Positions 43,102 to 52,751 of a stretch of DNA of 64,000 bases are shown here, in pieces (position 1 is the stretch's first letter; each line of letters begins with the position of its first letter). A program made the translations under genes and the position numbers. Under the pieces are notes generated by a model. The model ran no database searches and had not been told where the DNA came from. It saw only the letters and a list, made by a program, of their open reading frames with translations. The stretch is taken from the NCBI RefSeq assembly GCF_025152745.1, contig NZ_CP104042.1, positions 124,001-188,000 of the forward strand, in the 5' to 3' direction. Source of the stretch: Rhizobium sp. WSM4643. Lineage in GTDB: Bacteria; Pseudomonadota; Alphaproteobacteria; Rhizobiales; Rhizobiaceae.

Positions 43102-44835
43102 ATGGGCACTGCTTTTTTCGACGCAAGAGACAGATCAGAGGCTCGGCCCCGGGATGGTGGTGCCGTTTCGCCCGGCCGTGACACAGCGAAAAGCGGGCTG
43201 CGCAGGGCGGCGATGCTGCAGGCGCTGGCCGCCGCCTTCTGGATTCCGCAAGCCGGCTTGCTGGCCGTCTCGCTCGGCCGCATCGCCGATGGCGGCGGAT
43301 TGCATGACGTTCTCTGGCCCGCCCTCGGTATCCTCGCCCTCGGATTTGCAAGAAGCTGCCTCGATGCGGCTGGCGGCCGCCTGGCTTTTCAAGCCGCCCG
43401 CACCGAACTCAGCCGCAGGCGGCAGATCGCCGCCATGGCGCTTTCCGTGTCGTCGCCGGTCGATCGCGACCGATCTGCCTCCGGCAAAGCCGCAAGCGTG
43501 CTTGGCGAACAGGCCGAACTGATCGTGCCTTACCTCGCCCGTTTCCAGTCGGCACGCATGAAGGCGAGCCTCGTGCCGCTTATCATCCTTGCCTTCATCC
43601 TGCCGGTCTCCTGGATCGCCGCGCTGGTTCTGCTGTTTGCCGCGCCGCTGATCCCCATCTTCATGGCGCTGATCGGCTGGCGCGCCCAGGCGGCCAGCGA
43701 AAGGCAACTCGTCGCCACCGGCGGCCTCAATGGCTTCCTGCTCGATCGGCTGCGCGGACTGGCGACCATCCGTGCGCTCGACGCGGTGGATGCAACGGCA
43801 CTGCGCCTGCGGTCGGAGGCGGAGTCGCTGCGTGTGCGCACCATGGCGGTGCTGAAGATCGCCTTTCTGTCCTCGGCGGTGCTTGAGCTTTTCGCCGCGC
43901 TCGGCGTGGCGATGATTGCCGTCTATGTCGGCTTCAGCCTGCTCGGCGAGATCCGCTTCGGCACTTGGCTAGGTCGGCTCGACCTGACCGAGGGACTGTT
44001 CATCCTGCTGCTCGCACCGGCCTTCTTCGATCCCCTGCGCGAACTCTCGGCCGTCTGGCATGATCGGGCGGCCGGCGAAGCGGCGCTGAAAGCCCTGGAC
44101 GCCCTCGCTGCCGGCGGCCTGTCCATCCGAGGAGCAGCCGAAGTCGCGCCAACAGCATCTGCCATCGTCGAAGCGCCGGCCATTCGTATTGAGAATGTCG
44201 ATTTCCGTTACGACGCCGCCGCGCGGTTGATCCTTGACGATTTCAACCTCGATATCGCGGCCGGCGAACATCTGGCGCTTCTTGGCGCCAGTGGTTCCGG
44301 CAAGTCGACGCTTCTTTCGCTGATTTCAGGACTGGTGCCCTGCACCGCTGGCCGCATCGTCATCGGCGGCATCGAACTTGCGGATGACAGCGCCCAAGCC
44401 TTGCGCGTTGGCATGGCATGGATCGGCCAGAGACCGCATATTTTCGCTGGCACCATCGCCGGCAATATTGCGCTCGGCAGGCCCGGTATCCTGCGCAGCG
44501 ACATGACGGATGCGCTCGACGCCGCCAGGCTCGGAAAAGTCGCCGCCTATGGCAACCGGCCGCTCGGCGAAGGCGGGATCGGGCTTTCCGGCGGCGAGGC
44601 GCTGCGGCTTGCGATCGCGCGGGCGGCCTGCAATCCGCATCTCCGAATCATCCTGGCCGACGAGCCGACTGCGCATCTCGACGCAGCCACCGCCGCCGAG
44701 GTGACCGACAGCCTGCTTTCGCTCGCCAGGGGCCGCACTTTGCTCGTTGCGACCCACGATCCGCTGCTTGCCGCCCGCATGCATCGCGCCATGCGCATCG
44801 ATGCCGACATCTTCATGAGGGAGGCCGCCGAATGA
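43102..44835 (+). CDS. cydD: Thiol reductant ABC exporter subunit CydD
   Basis: A 577-residue half-transporter with a membrane domain (about 35-320) and an ABC domain. Walker A is GASGSGKST (about 395-403), the signature is LSGGEALR and Walker B IILADEPTAHLD. With CydC it exports cysteine or glutathione to the periplasm, needed for cytochrome bd assembly. It overlaps cydC by 4 bases. The order regulator-cydD-cydC-cydA-cydB-cydX gives a complete oxidase unit. Confidence 0.93.
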   Translation: MGTAFFDARDRSEARPRDGGAVSPGRDTAKSGLRRAAMLQALAAAFWIPQAGLLAVSLGRIADGGGLHDVLWPALGILALGFARSCLDAAGGRLAFQAARTELSRRRQIAAMALSVSSPVDRDRSASGKAASVLGEQAELIVPYLARFQSARMKASLVPLIILAFILPVSWIAALVLLFAAPLIPIFMALIGWRAQAASERQLVATGGLNGFLLDRLRGLATIRALDAVDATALRLRSEAESLRVRTMAVLKIAFLSSAVLELFAALGVAMIAVYVGFSLLGEIRFGTWLGRLDLTEGLFILLLAPAFFDPLRELSAVWHDRAAGEAALKALDALAAGGLSIRGAAEVAPTASAIVEAPAIRIENVDFRYDAAARLILDDFNLDIAAGEHLALLGASGSGKSTLLSLISGLVPCTAGRIVIGGIELADDSAQALRVGMAWIGQRPHIFAGTIAGNIALGRPGILRSDMTDALDAARLGKVAAYGNRPLGEGGIGLSGGEALRLAIARAACNPHLRIILADEPTAHLDAATAAEVTDSLLSLARGRTLLVATHDPLLAARMHRAMRIDADIFMREAAE

Positions 44836-46523
44836 GCGGATTTGCTGCAGACCTCAAGCCGATCCTGCGTCTGTTCCTTGCCGAGCGCCGGCGTGCGCTG
44901 CTGCTTGGCGCAGCACTTTCGGCAGCGACGGTGACAGCCGGCATCGCCCTGCTTGGCCTGTCCGGCTGGTTCATCACCGCCACCTCGCTCGCCGGGCTTT
45001 CGGCCGCTACCGCCATCACCTTCGACGTCTTTGCGCCCTCAGCCGGCATTCGCCTGCTCGCCATCATCCGTACGGCCGCGCGCTACGGCGAAAGGCTGGC
45101 GACCCATGACGCAACGCTCGGCGTGCTCGCCGCCCTGCGCGAAAGGCTGTTTCGCGGCTTTGCCGAACAGGGTGCGGCTCGCACCCTGTTGCATCGTCCC
45201 GCAAAGCTGCTTTTCCGGCTGACGGCCGATATCGATGCGCTCGATTCCCTCTACCTGCGCATCCTCGTGCCGGCTGCAGTCGCGATCGGTGCAGCCCTGG
45301 CGGCAAGCGTGGTGCTGGGGCTGATGCATCCCCTGTTCGGTCTGTGCTTCGGCCTTTTTCTCGCCGGTGCCGGCCTCGGCCTGCCACTGATCGCCGGGCG
45401 GGCGGCGCGCAAACATGCCCGCCGACGTGCCCATGGCATCGAGGCGCTGCGGTCGCGAACGATCGATCTCGTTGCCGGCCAGACCGATCTGCTGATGGCC
45501 GGCCGCCTTGCCGCGCAGACAGGTACCATCGCTGCGGCCGACGCCTACTCGGCCCTCGCCGACGACCGGCTGAACCGTATCGAAACCGGCCTGACATTCG
45601 GCTTCGGCCTTGTCTCGACCCTGCTGCTGACGGCATCGCTGCTTGCCGTTGCGGCGCTTGCGGAAACGAAGGTGATTATCGCTCCTGTCGCCGCACTCGG
45701 CCTGCTCGTCGCCTTTGCGGCAGTCGAACCCTTCACGGCGCTGCGCCGCGGTGCCCTGGAGCTCGGCAGGACGCTGCTTGCGGCAAGGCGCATCGCGCCG
45801 CGGCTTGCCGTCGCGGCGGCACCCGAACCATTGGCAGTGCCGTTGCCGGGATGCGTTTTTTCGCTGGCGAAGGTGTCAGCCTTCCATGAAAACTCCACCG
45901 TGCCGGCGCTCGAGGATATCGAACTCACGCTTCAACCGGGCGAACGCCTCGCCGTCATCGGTAGCAGCGGCGCCGGCAAGTCGAGCCTGCTTGCCCTCCT
46001 TTCCGGGGAATTGCCGGCAAGGACGGGAAGCGTTGCCGCGATGGCGGCGACGCTGCTGACACAACGGACGGAGCTTTTCGAGGACAGCCTGCGCGGCAAC
46101 CTGCTCCTTGCAAACCCGGATGCAAACGAGGCCCGTCTTCGCGAAGCGCTCGCGGCCGCCGGGCTGCTTGCCGATATCGAGGCCATGCCGCGGGGGATCG
46201 ATACCCGGCTCGGCGAAGGCGGGCTTGGCCTTTCCGGTGGCCAGTCGCGCCGGCTGGCGCTTGCCCGGCTCTTCTTGCGCGACACGCCGCTCTGGCTGCT
46301 CGACGAGCCGACCGAGGGCCTCGATGGTGTCACTGCCCGCGACGTGCTCGCCCGTCTTTCCGCGATGGCGGCGGGCCGCTCGCTGGTGATCGCCACGCAT
46401 ATCCGCCGCGAGGCTGCGATTGCCGACCGCATCGCCGTCATCGAAGGCGGTCGCATCACAGAAATTTCGCGCCGCGGAGAGGCGGCGTTCGAAATGGCGC
46501 TCGACCGGCTTCGGCCGGACTGA
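44832..46523 (+). CDS. cydC: Thiol reductant ABC exporter subunit CydC
   Basis: A 563-residue half-transporter. The N-terminal membrane domain contains GIALLGLSGWFITATSLAGL, typical of CydC. The ABC domain has Walker A GSSGAGKSS (about 377-385), signature LSGGQSRRLALAR and Walker B LLDEPTEGLD. The ATG at 44832 overlaps the cydD stop; a much longer in-frame reading that starts inside cydD is spurious. It works as a heterodimer with CydD in the inner membrane. Confidence 0.93.
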   Translation: MSGFAADLKPILRLFLAERRRALLLGAALSAATVTAGIALLGLSGWFITATSLAGLSAATAITFDVFAPSAGIRLLAIIRTAARYGERLATHDATLGVLAALRERLFRGFAEQGAARTLLHRPAKLLFRLTADIDALDSLYLRILVPAAVAIGAALAASVVLGLMHPLFGLCFGLFLAGAGLGLPLIAGRAARKHARRRAHGIEALRSRTIDLVAGQTDLLMAGRLAAQTGTIAAADAYSALADDRLNRIETGLTFGFGLVSTLLLTASLLAVAALAETKVIIAPVAALGLLVAFAAVEPFTALRRGALELGRTLLAARRIAPRLAVAAAPEPLAVPLPGCVFSLAKVSAFHENSTVPALEDIELTLQPGERLAVIGSSGAGKSSLLALLSGELPARTGSVAAMAATLLTQRTELFEDSLRGNLLLANPDANEARLREALAAAGLLADIEAMPRGIDTRLGEGGLGLSGGQSRRLALARLFLRDTPLWLLDEPTEGLDGVTARDVLARLSAMAAGRSLVIATHIRREAAIADRIAVIEGGRITEISRRGEAAFEMALDRLRPD

Positions 46524-46596
46524 GCGAGCCGCATGCCCTGAGCGCTGATCGGCGCTGAGGAACGCTTGTATCCCGTGGGACCGTGGGAGAAAGACA

Positions 46597-48177
46597 ATGG
46601 AACTAGATATCGTAGCACTTTCGCGCTTCCAATTTGCGCTGACGGCGCTTTACCACTTTCTGTTCGTGCCCTTGACGCTCGGCCTGTCCGTGCTCTTGGC
46701 GATCATGGAAACCGTTTATGTCATGACCGGCCGCCAGATCTGGCGGCAGATGACGAAATTCTGGGGCACGCTGTTCGGCATCAATTTCGTGATCGGTGTC
46801 GCCACCGGCATCGTCATGGAATTCCAGTTCGGCATGAACTGGAGCTATTACAGCTATTATGTCGGCGACATCTTTGGCGCGCCGCTGGCGATCGAAGGCC
46901 TGATGGCCTTCTTCCTCGAAGCGACCTTCGTCGGGCTGTTCTTCTTCGGCTGGGACAAACTGTCGAAGGTCGGCCATCTGGTCGCCACCTGGGCGGTGGC
47001 GCTCGGCTCGAACTTTTCCGCGCTCTGGATCCTGATCGCCAATGGCTGGATGCAGAATCCCGTCGGCTCGGCGCTCAATCCGCAGACGATGCGCATGGAG
47101 ATCACAAGCTTCTTCGACGTGGTCTTCAACCCGGTTGCCCAGGCGAAATTCGTCCATACGGTATCGGCAGGTTACGTCTGCGCCTCGATCTTCGTGCTCG
47201 GCGTTTCTGCCTGGTATATCCTCAAAGGCCGGCATATCGAACTTGCCAAGCGCTCGATGACGGTCGCCGCCTCCTTCGGCCTCGCATCGGCACTATCAGT
47301 CGTCGTGCTTGGCGACGAGAGCGGTTATCTCGCCACCGAGAACCAGAAGATGAAGCTCGCGGCAATCGAGGGCATGTGGAAGACGGAACCGGCGCCGGCG
47401 GCCTTCACCGCCTTTGGCTTCCCCGACCAGGAGGCGCGCGAAACGCATTTTGCCGTGCACCTTCCCTGGGTCATGGGCCTGATCGGCACGCGCTCGCTGA
47501 CGACCGAAATCCCCGGCATCGACAAGCTCGAACAGCAGGCCGAAACCCGCATTCGGGGCGGGATCAAGGCTTACGACGCGCTGATGCAGATCCGTTCGGC
47601 ACCGACACAGGACCAGGTTGCGCAGGAAGTGCGCAACTCCTTCGAGGATCTCGGCCATGATCTCGGCTACGCTCTTCTGCTGAAGCGTTACGTCGACGAT
47701 CCGCGCCAGGCGACTGACGAGCAGATCGTTCACGCTGCGCGTGATACGATCCCGCACGTACCGACGCTCTTCTGGTCCTTCCGCATCATGGTTGGCCTCG
47801 GTATCTTCTTCATCCTGCTGACCGTCACCTTCTTCTGGCTGTCGGCGCGCCGCCATCTCGACAAATATCCGCTGCTTCTGAAGGTTGCCGTGCTGGCGAT
47901 CCCCCTGCCCTGGGTCGCCATCGAACTCGGCTGGGTGGTCGCCGAGTTTGGCCGCCAGCCCTGGGTGATCGAAGGCGTTCTGCCGACAGCCGCTGCCGTC
48001 TCCAGCCTCGGCGCCGGCACCGTGCTTCTGACCATCATCGGCTTTGCGGCACTCTACACGACGCTGATCGTCATCGAGATGGGCCTGATGATCAAGGCAA
48101 TCAAGCAAGGGCCGGAGCCGGACGACGAGCCGGAAGCGGTTCTGATTTCCGAAACCCTCGTCCCGGCCGCGGAGTGA
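46597..48177 (+). CDS. cydA: Cytochrome bd ubiquinol oxidase subunit I
   Basis: A 526-residue inner-membrane subunit. It has the N-terminal LSRFQFALTALYHFLFVPLTLG with a haem-ligand histidine near residue 20, and GWVVAEFGRQPWVIEGVL, the CydA quinol-site/GRQPW motif, near 450. The length matches E. coli CydA and indicates the long Q-loop form rather than the short cyanide-insensitive CioA form. A GGGAGAAAGACA ribosome site precedes the ATG. It oxidises quinol and reduces oxygen with high affinity. Confidence 0.95.
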   Translation: MELDIVALSRFQFALTALYHFLFVPLTLGLSVLLAIMETVYVMTGRQIWRQMTKFWGTLFGINFVIGVATGIVMEFQFGMNWSYYSYYVGDIFGAPLAIEGLMAFFLEATFVGLFFFGWDKLSKVGHLVATWAVALGSNFSALWILIANGWMQNPVGSALNPQTMRMEITSFFDVVFNPVAQAKFVHTVSAGYVCASIFVLGVSAWYILKGRHIELAKRSMTVAASFGLASALSVVVLGDESGYLATENQKMKLAAIEGMWKTEPAPAAFTAFGFPDQEARETHFAVHLPWVMGLIGTRSLTTEIPGIDKLEQQAETRIRGGIKAYDALMQIRSAPTQDQVAQEVRNSFEDLGHDLGYALLLKRYVDDPRQATDEQIVHAARDTIPHVPTLFWSFRIMVGLGIFFILLTVTFFWLSARRHLDKYPLLLKVAVLAIPLPWVAIELGWVVAEFGRQPWVIEGVLPTAAAVSSLGAGTVLLTIIGFAALYTTLIVIEMGLMIKAIKQGPEPDDEPEAVLISETLVPAAE

Positions 48178-48183
48178 CCTGCC

Positions 48184-49338
48184 ATGATCCTTCACGAACT
48201 CATCGACTATGAAACCCTGCGTCTCATCTGGTGGCTGCTGCTCGGCGTATTGCTGATCGCCTTTGCGACGACAGGCGGTTTCGATCTCGGCGTCGGCACG
48301 CTGCTGCCTTTCGTTGCCCGGACCGATACGGAACGGCGCGTGGCGATCAACACCATCGGCGCCACCTGGGAAGGTAACCAGGTCTGGCTGATCCTCGGCG
48401 GCGGCGCCATCTTCGCCGCTTGGCCGCCGCTTTATGCGGTCTCCTTCTCGGGCTTCTATCTGGCGATGTTCGCGATCCTCTTCGCGCTCATCCTGCGTCC
48501 GGTCGGTTTCAAATATCGTTCGAAGCGGGAAAGCACCAATTGGCGTAATGGCTGGGACTGGGCACTCTTCGTCGGCGGCTTCGTGCCGTCGCTGATCTTC
48601 GGCGTCGCCGTCGGCAATGTGCTGCAGGGCGTGCCTTTCCGCTTTGCCGACGATATGCGGATCTTCTACGAAGGTTCGTTCTTCGCCCTGCTCAACCCCT
48701 ATGCGCTGCTCTGCGGCCTGCTTTCCCTGGCTATGCTGACGATGCATGGTGCGGCTTGGCTGGTGTTGAAGTCGAGTGGCTCGGTTGCCGAGCGTGCCAG
48801 ACGCTATGGCAGCATCGCCGCCCTTGGTGTCATCGTGCTTTTCGCGCTCGGCGGCCTCTTCCTGTGGATCGGCGTCGGTGGCTATCGCATCACCAGCGAG
48901 ATCAGCCCGATCGGTCCCTCCAATCCGCTGCTGAAGACCGTGGCGCTGGAGAAAGGCGCGTGGCTTGCCAATTACGCCGCTCATTCATGGATGATCACCG
49001 CACCCGTCCTCGGCTTCGTCGGCGCTGCACTGGCCTTCATTGCCATGCGGGCAAGGCGCGAGGTCATGACGCTACTCTTCAGCAAGGTCGCGATCTTCGG
49101 GATCATTTCGACGGTCGGGCTGTCGATGTTCCCATTCATCCTGCCCTCCTCGCTCGATCCGCGATCGAGCCTGACGGTCTGGGATGCATCCTCCAGCCAC
49201 ATGACGCTGTTCATCATGCTTGTAGTGACGGTGATCTTCCTGCCGATCATCTTCGCCTACACAGCCTGGGTCTACAAGGTTCTGTGGGGCAAGATCGATG
49301 AGAAGTCCGTCACCGACAAGAACAGCCACGCCTACTGA
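48184..49338 (+). CDS. cydB: Cytochrome bd ubiquinol oxidase subunit II
   Basis: A 384-residue membrane protein with the conserved N-terminal segment LLIAFATTGGFDLGVGTLLPF and GATWEGNQVWLILGGGAIFAAWPPLYA near residue 60, plus about eight membrane segments. It starts 6 bases after the cydA stop. The stop codon lies at the start of a hairpin (49337-49358), part of an intergenic repeat before cydX. Confidence 0.95.
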   Translation: MILHELIDYETLRLIWWLLLGVLLIAFATTGGFDLGVGTLLPFVARTDTERRVAINTIGATWEGNQVWLILGGGAIFAAWPPLYAVSFSGFYLAMFAILFALILRPVGFKYRSKRESTNWRNGWDWALFVGGFVPSLIFGVAVGNVLQGVPFRFADDMRIFYEGSFFALLNPYALLCGLLSLAMLTMHGAAWLVLKSSGSVAERARRYGSIAALGVIVLFALGGLFLWIGVGGYRITSEISPIGPSNPLLKTVALEKGAWLANYAAHSWMITAPVLGFVGAALAFIAMRARREVMTLLFSKVAIFGIISTVGLSMFPFILPSSLDPRSSLTVWDASSSHMTLFIMLVVTVIFLPIIFAYTAWVYKVLWGKIDEKSVTDKNSHAY

Positions 49339-49418
49339 GCGGTTCAGCAGAACCGCTCTAACCTTTGTTTTTACGCAATTCCGGACGGAAAACCGCTTCG
49401 CAGTTTTCCTGGAATTGC
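49337..49418. repeat. Double-palindrome intergenic element (RIME-like) between cydB and cydX
   Basis: Two hairpins sit side by side. GAGCGGTTC and GAACCGCTC form a 9-bp stem (49337-49358). GCAATTCC and GGAATTGC, enclosing GGAAAAC and GTTTTCC, form a long interrupted stem (49375-49418). Two adjacent palindromes resemble the RIME elements described in Rhizobium; the match is from memory, not alignment. It may partly separate cydX expression from cydB. Confidence 0.6.
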
Positions 49419-49436
49419 TCTGAGGGAGATGAAACG

Positions 49437-49559
49437 ATGTGGTATTTCGCATGGATCCTCGGCCTGCCGCTGGCCGCCGCCTTCGCCGTCCTCAACGCCA
49501 TGTGGTATGAGCTGATGGACGACGCAGCCAGGAACAAAGCGTCCGAGCCGCGCAAGTAG
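49437..49559 (+). CDS. cydX: Cytochrome bd oxidase small subunit CydX
   Basis: A 40-residue single-span membrane protein that starts MWYFAWILGLPLAAAFAVLN, nearly the same as the N-terminus of E. coli CydX (37 residues), with a charged C-terminus. CydX binds CydA and stabilises the haems. GAGGGAGATGAAACG supplies the ribosome site for the ATG at 49437. It lies 98 bases after cydB beyond a double palindrome, so its level may depend on read-through. Confidence 0.9.
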   Translation: MWYFAWILGLPLAAAFAVLNAMWYELMDDAARNKASEPRK

Positions 49560-49567
49560 AAAAACAA

Positions 49568-49591
49568 AGGGCGCGGTTCAGGCCGCGCCCT
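49568..49591 (-). terminator. Terminator of the minus-strand oxidoreductase fusion gene
   Basis: AGGGCGCGG and CCGCGCCCT form a perfect 9-bp stem with a 6-base loop. On the minus strand it is followed by TTGTTTTT, so it terminates the operon ending at 49602. On the plus strand there is no T-run, but the hairpin lies 8 bases after the cydX stop and may protect that transcript's end. Confidence 0.75.
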
Positions 49592-49601
49592 CTCGCTAGC
49601 T

Positions 49602-51605
49602 TCAGCCTTCCAGCCACTTCACCTGATCGGGTGTCAGCTTGATGTCGAGCGCCGAGAGACTGTCTTCCAGTTCGGCGACGGTGCGCGGCCCGATCAGCGG
49701 AATGACCGGGAAAGGCTGGGCGATCACGTAGGCGAGCGCGATGTGGATCGGATTGCGGCCGAGCTTGTTGGCAAGCTCGATGGCGCGGTCGCGGCGTCCG
49801 AAGTTACGCTCGGAATACCAGACCCTGACGATCTCCTCATCATCCCGCTTGTCGCGGCCGGCGCGGTCGGTAAAGAAGCCACGGCCCTGGCTCGACCAGG
49901 CAAAGTTCGGGATCTGCTTCTCGTTCAGCCATTTTTTCCAGTCGTCATCGGAAGCGGCAACGCAGCCGGCCCAGATCGGGTCGAGCATCTCGGCGAGCGA
50001 GAAGTTGTTAGAAAGCGCTGCCGGCGCCGTCTTGCCGGTCTTTTCGGCATAGGCGATCGCTTCGTCGAAGCGGGTCCGCGTCCAGTTCGAGCCACCGAAT
50101 ATGCCGCGGATGCGTCCACGCTTGACCTCGGCATCCATGGCATCGACGAACTCGCCGACGGGCACGTCGGTATTGTCGCGATGCATGAAATAGATGTCGA
50201 CATAGTCAGTCTTCAGCCTCGAAAGCGTCTGGTCGAGCTGCTTTGCGATCATATCGGGATAGCAGAGCGGCGAGTGGGCACCCTTGCCGATCAGCACGAT
50301 CTCCTCGCGCGGCACCTTGCGGCTCGTGTGCCAGTCGCCGAAGATCGCTTCCGTCTTGCCGCCGCCATAGACATAGGCCGTGTCGAAGGCATTGCCGCCG
50401 GCCTCGTAGAAGGCGTCGAGCGTCAGCGAGGCAGAGGCGAAGTTCGGGAAGAACTCGAAGCCGAGTGTGACGACCGAGGCCGGCTTGGAAATGCCGGGGA
50501 TCTGACGCTGCGGAACGCCGTTGCCACGCGCGACCGTGCCGCCGGCAATGTTTGCCGTGCGCTTGCTGGCTTTCTCAACGCCGTATTCAAGACCGACCGA
50601 GGCGCGCCACTGGTCGAGTACACGCAAGTTTCCGATCGAATCTGCCCAGCTCATGCCGGGAGAGCTGAATTCGGTTCTGCCGGCACGGATGGCGTCGCCG
50701 GCCGCGTCCGCCTCGAAGGAATAGAGCCAGCGGTCTTCCCTCAGTTCGACGGTTTCTCGGCTGCCGCCCTTGAAGATCTCGATCTTGCCGACGCCGCCCT
50801 TGTGGCCGGAGGCAAACCAGAAGTCCTGGACCTCGATTCGGCCTTCAGAGCCGATGATGCGCAGTACATTGTCCTGCTGCGCCATGATCGAGCAGGAGAC
50901 TTCGGCGATGATCTCGTTCGGGAATTTGAGCACGGCAGATGCCCATTCATCGACGCCGCTTTCTCCGAGATGGGCGACGCCCGAAACCTTCTCCGGTTCG
51001 AGAAAGGCCTTGCCCTCTGCGGCGCCTGATATCAGTCTGGCCATCGAGACCGGATAACCGCCGACATCGAGAATACCGCCGCCGGCGGTATCGTTGGCGA
51101 AAAGCCGGTGTTCCGGCTTGTAGCTGCCCATATTGAAGCCGAAGCTCGAGCGGATGATCCGAACGGTGCCGATGACGCCGCTTTTGACGAGCTCGACCAG
51201 CTTTTGCGTCTGCGGATGCACGCGATACATGAAGGCCTCGCCGGCAAAGACGCCGGCTTTTTTTGCCTCGTAATAAACCGCTTCGGCATCATAGGCCGAG
51301 AGGGCGATCGGCTTTTCCACCAGGATGTGCTTGCCGGCGCGTGCCGCCTTGATTGCCCATTCGGCGTGGCCGGTGTGAGGGACGGCGATATAGATCGCAT
51401 CGATCTCCTTGTCGGAGAGCAGCGCCTCATAGCCGTCGACGATGCGGGCGCCGGAGAAACCATCGGCAAGGCCCGGCTTTGCCGGATTGCGGGTAGCAAT
51501 CGCTACCAGCTTTCCTGTGCGAGAATGGGCGACGCCGTCTGCAAAAGTGCGGGCGATGGTGCCGGGGCCGATGATGCCCCAGCGGATCGGTTGATCTGAA
51601 GTCAT
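49602..51605 (-). CDS. Fusion of Gfo/Idh/MocA oxidoreductase and aldo/keto reductase
   Basis: A 667-residue protein made of two oxidoreductases. Residues 1-330 are a Gfo/Idh/MocA enzyme: WGIIGPGTIARTF nucleotide site, HILVEKPIAL with the family lysine, and AGGGILDVGGYPVSM. Residues 370-667 are an aldo/keto reductase: NAFDTAYVYGGGKTE (Asp and Tyr), LIGKGAH (Lys), YFMHRDN (His) and the C-terminal IPLIGPRTVAELE. The linker is about 30 residues. It follows the importer ATPase gene and may do two successive redox steps, or an NAD(P)-recycling isomerisation, on the imported sugar (inference). Confidence 0.9.
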   Translation of the reverse strand: MTSDQPIRWGIIGPGTIARTFADGVAHSRTGKLVAIATRNPAKPGLADGFSGARIVDGYEALLSDKEIDAIYIAVPHTGHAEWAIKAARAGKHILVEKPIALSAYDAEAVYYEAKKAGVFAGEAFMYRVHPQTQKLVELVKSGVIGTVRIIRSSFGFNMGSYKPEHRLFANDTAGGGILDVGGYPVSMARLISGAAEGKAFLEPEKVSGVAHLGESGVDEWASAVLKFPNEIIAEVSCSIMAQQDNVLRIIGSEGRIEVQDFWFASGHKGGVGKIEIFKGGSRETVELREDRWLYSFEADAAGDAIRAGRTEFSSPGMSWADSIGNLRVLDQWRASVGLEYGVEKASKRTANIAGGTVARGNGVPQRQIPGISKPASVVTLGFEFFPNFASASLTLDAFYEAGGNAFDTAYVYGGGKTEAIFGDWHTSRKVPREEIVLIGKGAHSPLCYPDMIAKQLDQTLSRLKTDYVDIYFMHRDNTDVPVGEFVDAMDAEVKRGRIRGIFGGSNWTRTRFDEAIAYAEKTGKTAPAALSNNFSLAEMLDPIWAGCVAASDDDWKKWLNEKQIPNFAWSSQGRGFFTDRAGRDKRDDEEIVRVWYSERNFGRRDRAIELANKLGRNPIHIALAYVIAQPFPVIPLIGPRTVAELEDSLSALDIKLTPDQVKWLEG

Positions 51606-51644
51606 GGAAAATCCTCTTTCGTCTTTCTGTCCTGGGATTTCAGT

Positions 51645-52727
51645 TTAGCGAAGCCGCTTGCCGGCGCCGTCGAAAAGGAATGTGCGGCTGGCGGGAAGGC
51701 CGACTGTCAGCGTTTCGCGATTGCCGGCGACGCGCGATTCCGGCCGCTCGATGATCAGTTGCTCGGGGCCGATGGTGGCGTAGATGTAGCTGGTATTGCC
51801 AAGATGTTCGGCGACGTCGATGGTAACGGTGAGGTCGGCATCGCCCGTGCCCGCATCGACGAAATGTTCGGGACGGATGCCGAGCGTCACCTTTGCGCCG
51901 GCTTCGATGGGATCGGCGACCGGCAGCGTCAGACGGGTATTGGCATCGCTTTCCAACGCAATCACCGCCCTGCCCGGCTGCGTCTCAACCACCACGGCCT
52001 TGAGGAAATTCATCTTCGGCGAGCCGACGAAACCGGCGACGAACTGGTTGGCGGGATCGTCGTAAAGATCGAGCGGTGCGCCGATCTGCTCGATATTGCC
52101 GGCGCGCAGCACGACGATCCTGTCGGCGAGCGTCATCGCTTCCGTCTGATCATGGGTGACGTAGATCATCGTCGTGCCGAGCTTCTTGTGCAGTCTAGAT
52201 ATCTCGACGCGCATCTGCACGCGCAGTTCGGCGTCGAGGTTCGACAAAGGTTCGTCGAACAGGAAGACCTGGGGTTCGCGGACGATGGCGCGGCCGATCG
52301 CGACACGCTGGCGCTGACCGCCGGAAAGCTGCTTTGGCCGGCGCTTCATCAGTTCGGTGATCTGCAGGATCTCGGCGACATGGCGCACGCGCCGCTCGGT
52401 GTCGGCTTTCGGATTGCCGTTCATGCGCAGGCCGAAGCTCAAATTTTCCTCGACCGTCAGGTGCGGATAGAGCGCATAGGACTGGAAGACCATGGCGATG
52501 CCGCGGTCGGCCGGCTCGACGTCGTTGACGACCCGGCCGCCGATCTGAAGCTCGCCTGATGTAATGTCCTCGAGGCCGGCGATCATCCTGAGCAGCGTGG
52601 ACTTGCCGCAGCCGGAGGGGCCGACGAAGACGACGAATTCGCCGTCCTTCACCTCCAGATTTGCGCCATGGATGATCTCAAAGCCGCCGAAGCGCTTGAC
52701 GATGTTGCTGAGTGAAAGCTCTGCCAT
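51645..52727 (-). CDS. Carbohydrate ABC importer ATPase, MalK/UgpC type
   Basis: A 360-residue ATPase with Walker [10 protein letters not shown] (about 36-44), [10 protein letters not shown], signature LSGGQRQR, Walker [13 protein letters not shown]-loop THDQ and a C-terminal OB domain (GIRPEHFVD). It lies between the MalG-type permease gene and the oxidoreductase fusion gene in one minus-strand operon running from 55803. Confidence 0.92.
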   Translation of the reverse strand: MAELSLSNIVKRFGGFEIIHGANLEVKDGEFVVFVGPSGCGKSTLLRMIAGLEDITSGELQIGGRVVNDVEPADRGIAMVFQSYALYPHLTVEENLSFGLRMNGNPKADTERRVRHVAEILQITELMKRRPKQLSGGQRQRVAIGRAIVREPQVFLFDEPLSNLDAELRVQMRVEISRLHKKLGTTMIYVTHDQTEAMTLADRIVVLRAGNIEQIGAPLDLYDDPANQFVAGFVGSPKMNFLKAVVVETQPGRAVIALESDANTRLTLPVADPIEAGAKVTLGIRPEHFVDAGTGDADLTVTIDVAEHLGNTSYIYATIGPEQLIIERPESRVAGNRETLTVGLPASRTFLFDGAGKRLR

Positions 52728-52751
52728 GCAGCCTCCCGATTATTTGCCCGA

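Noticed and set aside
44418-44831. N-terminal extension of cydC into cydD
   Set aside because: The extension is Arg-rich and overlaps the cydD ABC domain in another frame; the ATG at 44832 gives the normal CydC N-terminus and an ATGA overlap.
47296-48984. 562-codon open frame on the minus strand
   Set aside because: It is antisense to cydA and cydB, which are certain; its composition is that of a shadow frame.
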